Assembly (NCBI GenBank): GCA_965644315.1
Contig: CBFFRQ010000060.1
Span: 1-38,382, forward strand
Length of the DNA stretch: 38,382 nucleotides
Reading direction: 5' to 3'
Source of the DNA: Caecitellus pseudoparvulus
Lineage: Eukaryota > Bigyra: Bicosoecida
Shown: positions 19,489-31,041 of the stretch, piece after piece
How the letters are laid out: each line of letters starts with the position of its first letter
Numbering within the stretch: position 1 is the first letter of the stretch
Position numbers and translations under genes: made by a program
Notes under the pieces: model-generated
What the model saw: the letters and a program-made list of their open reading frames with translations, nothing else
What the model was told of the DNA's origin: nothing
Databases searched by the model: none

Positions 19489-22400
19489 ATGCCTCGCACC
19501 GACACGAGAGAACGCCAGTATGCTCCAGGCTGGCGTTCTCTTCAGCGAGCTGGCTTCACCATGGCGCTGTTTGTAGCCTGTACAGTCCATGCTGCGGGCA
19601 GTGGCACATGTTCGTTTGACTGCCCTGGGTCGTACACGTGTCTGGAAGGGGCGTGCGCGCAGGTAGTCTGCACTCCGCTGAATCACGACAACGCTGAAGC
19701 TGAATGTGTGAACAACGGAGGGGTTGGGCTACTTCGAGTAATGAACAATCCAATGTGGAGCAGTCTGAAGGCGGAGGCTGAGAGTCAATGCTTCTCAGGA
19801 AGCACAATTGCTGCTGGACTGTGGATTGATGGATTTGACATGGTCGGAGACAACCAGATCTATCGGTGGCGGGATAGCTTGCCAATAACCTTCGACAAGT
19901 GGTACACAGACAATGGTGAACCAAATAGCAATAGTGAGCGATGCATAGAAATGCGCGAGGAGTTTGACTACTTCTACAATGACGAAAGTTGCTTGACATC
20001 AAACTTCTACGCGTGCGAGGCAGACCTAGTTCCATCGCCAACCCCAACTTCGTCCGCTTCGGCAACATCGCCGATGACCCCCTCACCCACAGCTTCCCAA
20101 AGTGTCACAACCACTGCCTCAGCAAGCAGCACCGGAACAGCCACGCCCACCCCATCCACCAGCACCACTCGGACCCCCACAGCGACATCAACAGCAACAC
20201 CAACAGCATCCATCAGCTGCACCAGCACCCCCACGTTGACATCAACGGCTACGTCTACCTCGTCCGCCACAAGCACCGCCACCCCCACAGCGACTTCAAC
20301 GGCCACGCCCACTGCATCGGCCGGCCCCACCGGCACCTCCACACCAACACCCACGGCCACGCCCACTCCCTCCGTCAGCCCCACCGGCACAGCCTCACCA
20401 ACATCGACAGCGACACCTACCGCAGCCGCCACTGGCACTGGCACGGCTACAACAACATCGACGGCCACACTCACTCCATCGGGCAGCCCCACACCAACAG
20501 CGACATCAACAGCCACGATCTCACCATCACCATCCTCCACACAATCAGCAACCCCTTCCACAAGCCCCAGCCCTACCTTCACTCCACCACGCGACCACTG
20601 CCCCTGGTGGGCCATCTGCCACGCCAATGGCACCCTGGCATCGGCCTTCCCCGGACGGCTGTTCTGCGCTGACAACTGCGACTCAGAAGAGCCGATCATG
20701 CACCTGTGCCCCAGAGACCAGTCCTGCCAGCAGTCTCAAAAGCCACAGCGCCTCACCTCGTGCCAGCCAGGACACACCGGCAAGCTGTGCCACGTCTGCA
20801 AGCCGAGGTATGCTCCATCTGATGCATGTGCTGCCTGCAGTCGGTGCCCGGACACTGGCCTGTCTCCCGCCATGTCAGCCACGGTGGTGGTCGGCGTCCA
20901 AGCTGGCGTTGCCATTGGGCTGGGAGTCGTGACTGGTGCCCGCTACCTGGCACAGCCTGACCGCCTGACCACGAGCCTGTTCTCAGGGGCCGTGCGCATC
21001 TTGCTCTGGTACGCTGGCATGGCTGGCCAGATGGCTGCGCTGGGCCCCGGGCGGCGCGACACGCTTGAGCAGGCTGCTCACACGCTGCAGCAGTGGAAGT
21101 CTGCTTGTGACTCCGCTGAAGACACAAATGACGCTCCTGCAGCCACAGGATCGTCCCACACGAGCTCAACCATGCAAACCATGGCTGGCAGTCCAGACGT
21201 CGTGCCTGCGCTGCAGTGCTGGACTGGCTCAGTCAGCCCAGGTCAAGTTGGCCCCAGCACCATCCTCCGGGTGGCCATTGCTGGCGCTGCCCTTGCCCTC
21301 GCCATGGCTGCACTCGTGGCCCACAAGACCTTTGCCGGGCGGCTGCACCCTGCCTTCACCGTCCTGCCTGTCGCGGTGTACATGCAGCTCCTGCACCCAG
21401 CACTGGTCACGGCTGCACGTGTGAGCAGCCCACCACCTGTCGGGGCCTGGGATCCCCTGGGACCGGCTGCCATCGTGTGGACACCTGGACTGGTCCATGC
21501 CCTTGCAGGAACTCTCGGCGTTGCCGCCCTGGCACGCACGCTGGCCAGCCCAGGGGCCAAGCGCAGCGCACCTTCCCCTGCTGCCTTCTGCAGCAAGGGC
21601 TACCGTCGCCAGCTTTCCCCTGCGGACGCTCGAGCGACAGTGCTGGCGCGGTTGTCCGCCCCCTCTTCTGCGAAGCCCGTCCACCCGACAGTGGCCACAC
21701 TGGCAGACATGGCTGCAGATGCTGCCGCCCAAGACCGGGCTGCGTGCGCCTCCTGCGGCTCCGTACTGCCTACCCACGCCTTCGCCACAGTGCACACTGC
21801 CGAGCTCATCGCAATGCTGGCATGTGTGTGGCTGTCCACAGACATCTGGATCCGCCTGAGCTGTGGCATGGCCGTGGTCCTCGCCGGCTCCACAGCCCTT
21901 GCCCTGCGCCGCCCCTGGGCGCTCAGCGAACTGAACGACCTGGACACCACCGCACACTTGGGGGTCCTGGCTCAGGGTGTGGCCGTCGCGCTTACCACAG
22001 CTCTGCCGTCCATGCGTGCGGTTGTCCTCCTTGCCGTGCTCGTCCTGCACGCTGCCATGGTGCTGAGCATGCTGCTGGTGCTGTGCAGGGGATACAGCCC
22101 CGCCATGCGCCGTGGCCTCGTCAGGGTACGCACCACCCTCGTCCATGCCCTCCCGCATCTCCACATGCCACCACGAACCAGTCCAGCTGCAGGCTCAGAG
22201 GAGGATGGCGGCATTGCGGACATCGCTCACTCGGCCATGCCGAGCATCCTCGACATCGTGACCGCCCTCCTCCGCCGCATGCTGCCTGGCCCCCCGCCTG
22301 CTTCCCGCCCAGTTGCCCCCGCAACGGACCTCCTCTCGGCACTCCAGCACATGCCGCACTCTGCTACGCCTGCAGCAGCGCTGCACACGCTGTCCTCCTC

Positions 22401-22881
22401 AGCAGCCGGCCTTGTTGCAGCCCGGCCAGCTCCGTCGCTGCTCCAAGCCTGCACCTGCTCCTGCTCTAAACCGGTCAGAGGAAAGCGGGCCCTTCGTGCA
22501 CACGGTGCCCTCTTCCACGCAGACGGCTCTCCTGCTGCCGTCGCCGCACATGCAGCTGCAAGCGGCACTCCTCACACCAACCCCCTCATCGGCAGCTCCA
22601 AGTCAGCTTCACCAGCCGAGGCCGGCCCGAAGAAGGCAGCACCTGTCATGTCACGGCGCCTGTCGTCACTGCATGCGGGTGATCGCCGTGTCACGTACTC
22701 CGGCACATCGCCCAGGCGCCACCACACGCCCCTCAGCGGGACTGGCCGCTCCAGCCAAGGCATCGTGTCCAGACGTACCTTGCTGCGGGCCCAGATCGCA
22801 CAGTATGCGACTGCACCCACTGCCAGTGCGCGGACCACGAGCAACAGGCGGCGGACGAGGAAGGCACACTCCAAGCGGTAG
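19489..22881 (+). CDS. Multipass membrane protein with C-type lectin ectodomain and mucin-like stalk
   Basis: This is a cell-surface receptor-like protein of 1130 residues in one exon. A hydrophobic leader begins at 19489 or at the second ATG, 19561 (MALFVACTVHAAGSG). The C-type lectin-like domain spans about residues 60-178. It has conserved cysteines, the WIDG core, an EPN triplet (E144-N146) and YND (163-165) in place of the WND triplet. EPN usually indicates Ca-dependent binding of mannose-type sugars (family knowledge). Next comes a Thr/Ser/Pro stalk of about 180 residues, probably heavily O-glycosylated, then a Cys-rich GHTGKLCHVCKPRYA module. Seven or eight hydrophobic segments follow from about 20865 to 22090, then a basic, Ser-rich cytoplasmic tail. 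Similar ectodomain plus multi-helix layouts are common in protists. The ligand and signalling role are unknown. Confidence 0.8.
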   Translation: MPRTDTRERQYAPGWRSLQRAGFTMALFVACTVHAAGSGTCSFDCPGSYTCLEGACAQVVCTPLNHDNAEAECVNNGGVGLLRVMNNPMWSSLKAEAESQCFSGSTIAAGLWIDGFDMVGDNQIYRWRDSLPITFDKWYTDNGEPNSNSERCIEMREEFDYFYNDESCLTSNFYACEADLVPSPTPTSSASATSPMTPSPTASQSVTTTASASSTGTATPTPSTSTTRTPTATSTATPTASISCTSTPTLTSTATSTSSATSTATPTATSTATPTASAGPTGTSTPTPTATPTPSVSPTGTASPTSTATPTAAATGTGTATTTSTATLTPSGSPTPTATSTATISPSPSSTQSATPSTSPSPTFTPPRDHCPWWAICHANGTLASAFPGRLFCADNCDSEEPIMHLCPRDQSCQQSQKPQRLTSCQPGHTGKLCHVCKPRYAPSDACAACSRCPDTGLSPAMSATVVVGVQAGVAIGLGVVTGARYLAQPDRLTTSLFSGAVRILLWYAGMAGQMAALGPGRRDTLEQAAHTLQQWKSACDSAEDTNDAPAATGSSHTSSTMQTMAGSPDVVPALQCWTGSVSPGQVGPSTILRVAIAGAALALAMAALVAHKTFAGRLHPAFTVLPVAVYMQLLHPALVTAARVSSPPPVGAWDPLGPAAIVWTPGLVHALAGTLGVAALARTLASPGAKRSAPSPAAFCSKGYRRQLSPADARATVLARLSAPSSAKPVHPTVATLADMAADAAAQDRAACASCGSVLPTHAFATVHTAELIAMLACVWLSTDIWIRLSCGMAVVLAGSTALALRRPWALSELNDLDTTAHLGVLAQGVAVALTTALPSMRAVVLLAVLVLHAAMVLSMLLVLCRGYSPAMRRGLVRVRTTLVHALPHLHMPPRTSPAAGSEEDGGIADIAHSAMPSILDIVTALLRRMLPGPPPASRPVAPATDLLSALQHMPHSATPAAALHTLSSSAAGLVAARPAPSLLQACTCSCSKPVRGKRALRAHGALFHADGSPAAVAAHAAASGTPHTNPLIGSSKSASPAEAGPKKAAPVMSRRLSSLHAGDRRVTYSGTSPRRHHTPLSGTGRSSQGIVSRRTLLRAQIAQYATAPTASARTTSNRRRTRKAHSKR
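20030..20580 (+). repeat. Low-complexity Thr/Ser/Pro-coding stretch
   Basis: These degenerate short repeats of ACA/ACC/CCC/ACG/GCC codons encode the mucin-like stalk. The same low complexity opens long meaningless frames on both strands, which should not be annotated. Confidence 0.85.
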
Positions 22882-23373
22882 ACGGAAGGAGCCCGGGCCA
22901 GAGCATCGTTCAGCCCCACAGCAGCACTCGCTGCGTCGCCCAGGCCGGGCGACAGGCCTGTTGAGTAGCGTGCCCATTCGTGGGAGGTTTGCTGGTAGTC
23001 ATTCGAACAGGGTGGCTGAAACTTTATGAATTCATGCTTTGCTGCCACGCGCAGCGCCGTCTCGGGGCGTGGCGAAAGCCAGCTCACTTCGCTTGCACTT
23101 GCGAGAGCGCCCACACGCGCGGTGTCCGACAAAACAGAAGCGTGCCCGCAAACAAAGTGGGGAACTTGTAAAAGCAGAAGTACTCCTTGAGTCCCTCTAC
23201 CCTGTCCTGGGCGAACACGTGCCCTTGTTGTGCACTGCCACACACCCTTGCGCGGTCAAGCACAACCTCTGGCAGCACAGGCTTGCTGCGACCCAGGCCG
23301 TCACGGATTAGAAGGCGGAGGGGCCAAGTTGAAGACCAGTTACAGCTTCTCCCAGTCTTGATTCGTGCCCATC
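22882..23373. other. Intergenic stretch
   Basis: This gap of about 490 bp lies between the lectin-domain gene and the next start codon. I see no coding exon, RNA gene or repeat in it. Confidence 0.4.
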
Positions 23374-25108
23374 ATGCAGCAGACCAACGGCGGGCAGACA
23401 GTCTCGTTCTCTGTGAGCTGCGGTTTTTGCAGACGTGTCGCGGAAACGTCAATGCCTCACTGCCCCTGCCTGCGCCTCCTGCCCGCCGCAGAAGGCTCTC
23501 TGTGCCACGCACTGGGCAATCAAGGCATGTTCTTGCTGCTCCATCTGCTGTGGGGTCATGTTCATCGCAGGTGCCATAGCTGTGGCAGGCACCCGCGAGG
23601 CCATCGTGCAGATGCGAGAGGAGCGCCTGCAGCTGTACAACGACGCGGTGGGCAGCTGGACTGCCACAGAGCTGCAGCGCTTCGAGCAGGCGACAGGTAA
23701 CTACCGGCCCGATGAACAGCCTCAGAACGGCAAGTGGGTCTTGGCGGCGTGCCCTGTCGGGACAGCCCCCTGCACCGCAGACGCCAACGTGACAGTGGAC
23801 TTCGCCGCGCAGCGCGGCGCCAACAGCAAGGAGGTCCGGAAGCTTGCCGTGTTCCCCAACGGCATCGAACAGTACAGCGACGACAGCAAGCTCCGCTTCC
23901 GCATGGCAGCTGGTGGCCTGGCCCTGGCCGCGCCCCTGCTCTCTGACGAGTTCTTGCCGTCGCAGCCAGGTGTGGCGGTGCAGAGCAGTCTGTCAATGTC
24001 CTGGTTCAGCATCCCTCAGCCACCCGCGTCCTTGAACGCGTCCGACTCCCTGTCCATCGTGGAGGTGCCCCTGACCCTCACCGCCACCAAGCGCCACGGC
24101 GCATGCCAAGGCAACTCCAACTGCCCTGCTTGTGAGGGAATCCTGCACGGCGGCAACCTGTGCACGCACTTTTACAAGCTCAGTGAGCTGTGCATTGCGC
24201 CAACCCTGCTGTCCTCGCCTTCGCCCACGCCGCAGCAGACGCCGGCACTGCTTGCCACTGGGGAATGGGCGTGGGATCTGAAGGAAGGCGCTGGGTGTGC
24301 CGTGCTGCCGGATGACTTGCTGGACCACGCCCAGCTGGACGAAGCCAACATGCCGAGCGTGCTGCTGACGCCCGAGGACAACCCCACCCTGTCCCCCTTC
24401 TCCTTCACCCCCGTGGAGGTGCTGCGCGGCACGGACCCTGGCGATCGTGCCGTCAGCGTGTCTGCAACGGAAGGCACGCTGCGCAGCGACAAGGACCCGT
24501 GGGTGGTCGCTCTGCGTGCCACGGAAGGCACCTTCTCCTTCGGTGTCCCCGGCTTCATCATTGATCAGGTGTCCTCCACCCTGGGGTGGATCGGCGCAGG
24601 CCTCGCTGCCGTCGGCATCATCTTTCTGGTGGCCTTCGCGCTGCAGAAGCGCAAGGAGCTGGCTGGGCGCCCCCAGTCCTCCCCAGCTGCAGGCGGCTCG
24701 CAGGCAGATGTCCCAATCGCTCATCCAGTGAGCCCGTCAAGCCCAGGGCCATCTGGCATGTCGCCGGCAGCTGCAGGTGGCAGTGGTGGCGCACCCTCCT
24801 ACGAGATGGCCCGCCTGCCAGATGGCCCAGGCACGTCCAAGACAGAGGGCATCTACGTCAACCCAGCCCCTGCACCCAGTCAGGCCCCACCATCCACCGG
24901 CGGCAACCTGTACCCGGTCGCAGGCTCCGACTACCGCACACCCAACTACGGCTCCCCCATCCCCATGACCACGTACGGTGGCCCAGCCGCCCCTGCGCCG
25001 GCCCAGGTGGGGTACGCATACCCCCCCGTCGGCGGCACGACAGCGTACCCGGTGTACCCGGTCGCGCCAGCTTCGCAAGCCCCCCCCTCCCGGCCCCCAG
25101 GCATGTGA
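23374..25108 (+). CDS. Unrecognised two-pass membrane protein with proline-rich tail
   Basis: I do not recognise this family. The model is exon 23374-23412 and exon 23492-25108. They are joined across a 79-nt intron (GTGAGC donor, CCGCCGCAG acceptor, phase 0), giving 551 residues. A Cys-rich N-terminus (KACSCCSICCGV) leads into a first membrane segment (MFIAGAIAVAG), then a lumenal or extracellular domain of about 330 residues containing several cysteines. A second membrane segment (GWIGAGLAAVGIIFLVAF) is followed by a basic stop-transfer KRKE. The cytoplasmic tail of about 140 residues is rich in Pro, Gly, Tyr and Ser. The topology recalls CDC50-type flippase subunits, but their diagnostic motifs are absent. 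The tail, with repeated Y-P and P-P pairs, could recruit SH3 or WW proteins (inference). Its 3' end lies 26 bp from the stop codon of the opposing gene. Confidence 0.65.
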
Positions 25109-25134
25109 CGCACTCTCTCCTCAATACATGGTCC

Positions 25135-26341
25135 TCAGCTCAGCATGGCGTAAGATGTCACCTGCCCCACCACGCCAGCCGCGGCAGCCTGCAGAGTCGG
25201 GTACAGCGCCTGCGACCCCGACCATCCGTGTGCGACCTGCACAGTGGCACAGCCCCACGATCCAGGCGTCGAGCAGGGCTCCGTGAACCCAGACGCATTG
25301 ACGCGAATGGAGCGCTGCTCCCACACCAGCCCAGGCACAGAGCCCTGCTCTGCAGCACAGGCGCCGCCAGGGCCACGCTCTGCGCACTGCACGGCTGCCA
25401 GGGATGCTACTAGGTCGAAGAGGGCATTCGTGCCCAGCTCAGGCGAGGCTGGCCACAAGGGTGGGAATAGGCCCGGGCCCCCACCGTTGAACCAGGCCTT
25501 GAAGGCGCTGAGCAGGGTGGTGGGCAGCGGTGCACCGCGCTGGGCTGCCTGCAGGAACGTCGCGTACGCCGAGGCATTCACGGCGAACTGGCGGGAGGGC
25601 AGGATGGGCACGATGCGCAGAGGCGCTGCCCAGTTAGCAGAGGGCATGCCCCACACGATAGCCGAGGCAGTGGCGTTCAGAGCCACGTTATACTCGGGGC
25701 AAGGCGAGGAGGTATTCAGGCGGTAGCATGCCCACAAGGAGCCGCCCATGAGGATAGTGTGCATGTGGTGAGACAGGGGCGGCCACTGCGCCAGCAGCTG
25801 TGCCTGAGCTAGAGGCGGGGACAGCTGCAAGAACAGCACTGGAGCAGTGGGTGACGCGGCCTGCACCACACCCCGCATGGCAAGCAGAGTCTCGTTGGGC
25901 TGTAGGATCCCACCAGGGTACGATGCCAAGGGCATGCTGCTGCCCCACGTAGCCAGTGGCATGTCTGCGTTGCTCTGGTCTCCCGTCGGCGTGTGCAGCG
26001 CAATGGGGATGCCGCTGGCCCCAGCCTCGACCAACATGCGTGCCGCAACGCCAGCCCTGGCGGTGGTGTTCCGGGTGCTGACCACGACCAGTGCGATGGA
26101 AAATAGTTCCGGGTGGGCCAGCATCTGCGCAATGGCCCATGAATCGTCCATGTCTGCGCAAGCGGCGAGCACGAGCTGCTATGTGGCGCCAGGCTGCGCC
26201 TCATCTGCATCTGCCCTCACAGGTGCCAATGTCCGTTTCAATGATGACTGTCTGTGGGATCCTTCCTCCGAGACAAGCACAAGGCACCACGCCAAGGGCC
26301 AGAGCAAAGACCAGGCATCGCCACGCCCATCTGCAGATCAT
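25135..26341 (-). CDS. Secreted inosine-uridine-type nucleoside hydrolase
   Basis: This enzyme would split the N-glycosidic bond of nucleosides to release base and ribose for salvage. Exon 1 is 26341-26221, the intron 26220-26154 (67 nt, GTGAGG donor, TTGCGCAG acceptor), and exon 2 is 26153-25135; the model gives 379 residues. The new first exon supplies a signal peptide (CLVFALALGVVPCACLGG) and the diagnostic metal-binding start VIIETDIGTYMDDSWAI. In the family, the Asp residues of this N-terminal cluster hold the catalytic Ca ion. The first Asp of the usual DTD is Glu here, and a Tyr is created at the splice junction. Further on, MGGS and PEYNVALNATAS match the conserved substrate region. 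Secretion suggests scavenging of external nucleosides, or a lysosomal or vacuolar site. It converges with the gene to its left and diverges from the one to its right. Confidence 0.85.
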
Positions 26342-26721
26342 TGCGCTGGGGTGCGGAAATCGCTTACCTCCACAACACTAGCGAAGTCTGAGCAGTCACG
26401 ATAGCCGCCTTGGAAGCGAATGAATGGCAGAGGGCTTCAAGAGAGGGATGATGTCTTGCGTGAATTCAGATTTTGAGTGATCTCAGCTGTTGTGCGCGGT
26501 GGCAGACTGAGTCATATTGCACCCGAGTCATTTGTCTGTGGAGTCCATGCGAGCTGTGCAGACCACTTATTTTTTCCCAACTGCGTACTATGAAACAAAA
26601 GTTCCACAGTAGCACACCACAGAGAGATACGTCACACCAAAATACAAGCCCCACAGGCGCGTAGCTTGTTTGTCGATCCAGAAAGCGGTCGTTGTATCCG
26701 TTCAAACCGCGGACGTTCAGC
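26342..26721. promoter_or_regulatory. Divergent promoter region
   Basis: This segment of 380 bp lies between the nucleoside hydrolase start (minus) and the PROSER3-like start (plus), so it should drive transcription both ways. It is less GC-rich than the flanking exons, with an A/T-rich patch near 26560-26640. No known promoter element is recognisable. Confidence 0.4.
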
Positions 26722-29700
26722 ATGGCCAGCGCTGAAGAGCTGCCGACAGGCGGCACGATTGCTGCCATGATCAAGCGCTTTCGGTGAGTGTTCTGCCCTG
26801 AAAACGAAGCCTGCAGCCTTAAGATCTGTGCTGGCGCTTTTGCAGGTCGAGTCCGCCCCGTGAGCGAGGGTTGCGGGAGACGTTTGGGACGAAGTTCTGG
26901 TGGGAAGCCTCGCCTGCGTGAGTGAAACGCCAACGACACAACTGCTTCCCCTACGTGTCAACCACTGCAGTGCTTTGCGAGACCACTCGTGATCTGAATA
27001 GCAACAGTGGTGTGAGTCAGGCCCAGTGCATGGAATCCACGTCTCTGTGCCTCCTCTCGACGCAGCGGCGAAGCGACAGGAGCGGCTGGCGTTGGACGAA
27101 ACTCCTCGACGGGCGCTTCAAACCCTGAGCCTGAGAGCCAGGAAACGTCCCCTGGGGACGCCGACGCCAGCTGCGAAGGTATCAGCTCCACTGTGCAGAG
27201 CGCTCCCTTGAACCTCCGAGACTTCGACATTGACGGTGTGCTCTCCCGAGCCAAGCGAGTGATTGCCTGCACGCGCTCGAGTGCTGCCCAGAGCTCAACG
27301 CCACAGCGGCCCGCGGCGTCGGGAGGGGAGCTGTCGAGCTCGCTGCATGCAGACCACACATCTCCTTCGCGTCTCCCGGCCCTGCGAAGCCGCATCGCGA
27401 GCCTGCGGCACACTGCTGCTGAGCGTCAACAGAGCAAGCCAACGCCGACCGCGAGACCCGTGTCGCCGCCTGCGGGTGACGAAGGGGCAGGGCGTGCAGC
27501 TGGGACAAGCCAGTCGGGTGAAGACAGTGATGGTGACGTGTTTTCGCAGCCAGGGTCTGGAAGTTTGGGTGGGAAAGCCAGCACCAGGGCTGGGCCATTG
27601 CCCACTCGCCCGCCCCCTTCCGGCTCAGAAGTCATCGATGCCTTGCGGAGACTAACTGGGCGTTGGGCCCAGGACAAAGCCACAGCATCAGAGCAGGGCC
27701 TGGCAGCTGTCGAGCGCCCTGCCTCTCCCGCCCTGTCTGCCACAACACCAGCTCACGAAGGAGCCGCTGTGCTCAGCGGCTCAGAGTCACCTGGGGAGTC
27801 CGCGGCTGACACCCCTGCCCGCACACCTGCAATGCCAGAGCGTGAAAGCGAGGGTGAGGCAAGCATGCACACGGCGGAGCAGGGCTCGGCGTCGAGCCGG
27901 GAGGGCGAGGGTGATGCAGATGATGAGGCGCTGCACGATCTCGTATCGCTGGCGCTGGGCGATGGCTCACCCAGGAGCCAGCAGCCAGTGCACGACCAAC
28001 AGGGCACCGAGGCCAGGGTACCCAGCCCTCCTGCTGCATCGGACTCCCCCCCCGCTCCAGCGCAGCCTGATGTTGGCGCCCGGCATACTGCCTCCACTGC
28101 TGGCGCCACCACAGCGCCCCCGGGCCCCAGCACGCCAGAAGCAGACGAGTTCTCGTACATGCACGCACTGCACTCAACGTCTCTCGGGTCCACGGGTTCC
28201 AAGAGCAGCACATCTGAATCCGCAGCCTCCATAGGCGCCTCCCCTCCGCGCGATACCAGCCCCAGCCTTACCGCAGCTGAACTTCAGCACCTGCCTGACT
28301 GGGCGGCAGGTGTGCTTCCAACACTGCCCCTCGCCACCCAGCGCTACCTGGCCACTGCATGGGTGCCCAGTGGTGCCTCGCCAGCGGAATCCTCCAAGCC
28401 CTCCAAGGTGTCTGGCCTTAAGGCGACGGCGCAGGTCTCGAAGCCAGGCCCGCGCCGAGACGCGACGGCAGAAACGATTGCACTGGAGCCTGCCGAGGTG
28501 ACGGTGACTCGTCTGCGTGCCCGGCTGGCGCGTCTGGACGATGAGTACGAACGAGCATACTCGGCCAGGCTGCGTGAGCTCGTGTCACAGGCCAACGCCA
28601 CGCCCAGCGGCAAGGCCAGGCGGCACTCAGTCAGCTCTGCGTCTTCTGCAAGCTCATGGGGCGACGAGGCCCAAGGTGCGCTGCTGCGTCAGGTCGGCAG
28701 GTACTTGCCCTCCTTCGGGGCAGCCGATGCCGCGTCTGCCTTGGCCTCCCCAGCCTCGCATGCGCCTGCGGAAACAGCTTTGCCCACAACCACATCCACT
28801 GGATCTGCAGGGCTTGCCTCGGTGTCACCCTCACCTGCCGCGTCACAGGGCACTGACTGTCTCCGTGCTCCTGCCTCCACCGCCCCCCAAGCTCTGAGCA
28901 CATCCCTCCAACGGCCACAAAGTGCGAGTCCAACCTCAGCAGGGGACGGGTCACCGTGCCTGGAGCAGCTCACGGCCAGCCTGCAAAGTGCGACACAGCG
29001 CTTCTTGGCTGGTCTGGCGAGTAGCGCGGTTTCGCCCGAGGCATCAGACGAGGAGTCAGCCACTGTAGACACGCTTTCGCCCCAGCCCGTGCAGAAAGCC
29101 TCCGGCACAGTGTCGCCACCACAGCCGCCTTCGAGTCCGCAACAGCTGAACAGCACTTCACAGGCTGATTCGGTTGCTGCTTCTGCTGACAGAGAATCAC
29201 CCCCGCCTGGCCTCGATGCCACACCGCCACCTGAGCCCTCACGTGTCTCTGCAGCCACGTCTGGCAGCAGTGCAAGCAGCCATCGAAGCACGCCTGCCCC
29301 GCCCGAGGCAGAAGACGTCTCACCCCCCTCACCTACTGGCAGCCGCGCCTCGAGGCAGTTGGGTAGGGAGGCGTCCAGCGGGTCGCTGAGCGGCCCTGCC
29401 ACCTCGGCGAACGTCTCCTCCGATACCAGTCTGGACCTGAGCTTGGCGCTGTCAGATGTGTCAGGCCAAGACCTCGTACCAGACTCGCCCCCCTCTCTGT
29501 CTCAGCACGAAGAGGCGCTGTCACTGGTCAGCGACAGCGACGCTCAGCCACAAGCCGCAGCACCGGTGTCTGCTGTTGGTCAGGCTCCCCAACCACACTC
29601 ACAGCCTGACCAGAACGAAAAGACAGGTGAACCTCCCTCGTCGCAGCGGTGCACACCACCATCACCACCCCCACCAGGACCGAGCCCGGGCCTGGGCGCG

Positions 29701-31041
29701 GGCAGCGTTTCATCGCCAGACACACCTTCCAAGCCAAGCACCACTCCACCTCCGCCACCTGTGCCAGTGCCAGTGTACTCACGGCACCGCCACTCCCCTG
29801 CAGGCTCCGTCACCGGGACACCACAAGCACAGGAGAGTCTTCTTGACTCTCCAGCGACCTCGCGTGATGGCAGCTGCTCCGCGGACAGCGGCCACGAGGC
29901 TGCACCAAGTGATGGGGATTCCTCTGAAACGGAGAAAGCACCCTCCTCTTCCGATGTCTCAGCAGGCGGCGTGGCGCAAGCCCCTGCCGAGGAAGGAGCA
30001 GCACTCAGCCGTGACGAATTGCAGCTTGGCGTGGCGATGGGCGCCGCGAGTCACTCCCAGGAACGCACCGCTACCTCTGGGCATACTGATCCTGAGGCAG
30101 TCACGGTTTCTGCCCCGACCAGCCCCTCGCCAGCCCACCAGGCGTCCGTGGAGTCACTGCTGGAGGAGTACTTGACTGAATACCAACGACCCACCCCCGC
30201 TGCAAGCACCCAGAATGCCCCCAAAGCAAGAGTGCCAGCCTCACCTGGCACTTCAAGCAACGGGGGTACCAGTGGCGTCGTGTTGCCATTGTCACACACA
30301 CAGCACAGCTCCATCGATGAGCACAGCTCGCAAGCAGGCACGCCCTCCCAGCGCAGCAGCTCCACTCCTACTCTCGCCAGCGAGGGGCGGGCAGTGCAAG
30401 CCTCACCCGCCCCCCAGGCAGCAGACAGCAGCATTGATGAGGGCAGCAGCAGCCAAGAAGTAGGTGGCATTGGGCAGGCAGCAACAGGCCAGTCCTCACC
30501 TCTTGAAACAGGCACCGCATCCCGTGGCTGGGGGGCGTGGCTGGGGCACTTGGCTCGTCCTGCCGCTAGCCAGGCGCCACACGCTCCCCTGCCACCGTCT
30601 GAGGGCGACAGCGGCGTCAGCGCTTGCAGTGCCCAAGTGGCTTCCGGGTCTGCAGCGCCCCGACCAGCCACCGCGGGTTTCGAGCGGTGGCTTGGCCGGG
30701 CAGGGCACACCGTGCCGAGAGGACCTGGTGTCCACCCCCCTCCTCAGACCCAAGGCGCGTCTGATGCCGCCCCAGTCGCCGGGGAAGTGCAAGCAGAGGT
30801 GGTGCCGCCCCCACCCCTTGCGCCCGAAGCGCCGGCCAGTGCGGCCCCTGCTGCAGCCACGCGCGACCCAGCCCACCACGTCAAGCCCAAGCAAGTGCCA
30901 CAGGAAGGACAGTGGCAAAGCGGCCCGCCTGGCATCACCTTCCCCAGCACAGCAGCACTTGCCCTGGATCCTGCCTTCGCCGCGTTGCTGCCTCGCGTGG
31001 CAGGGGTGCTGGGGCGGCGGGCGGCCGTCGTGGGGCAGTAG
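26722..31041 (+). CDS. PROSER3-like long Ser/Pro-rich protein
   Basis: The model has exons 26722-26783, 26846-26917 and 27066-31041 (1369 residues). Introns are 62 and 148 nt; both junction phases fit, though the longer intron could hide an 18-nt micro-exon at 26971-26988. The N-terminus has two short ordered motifs: TIAAMIKRFRSSPPRERG followed by KFWW, and later LRDFDIDGVLSRAKRVI. Animal PROSER3 has the same pair (RFR-x-x-x-PTSRE ... FWW, then a DLETLSLQSRAARLL-type helix), recalled from family knowledge rather than searched. The remaining 1200 or so residues are Ser/Pro/Thr/Ala-rich and disordered. They contain one short helical segment near 28495-28590 (VTRLRARLARLDDEYERAY) and scattered acidic patches. 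A role at centrioles or cilia is inference only. This is the longest exon in the window. Confidence 0.7.

Noticed and set aside
20007-20699. Minus-strand Val/Gly-rich and plus-strand His-rich frames in the mucin region
   Set aside because: They are artefacts of the low-complexity Thr/Ser/Pro coding repeat.
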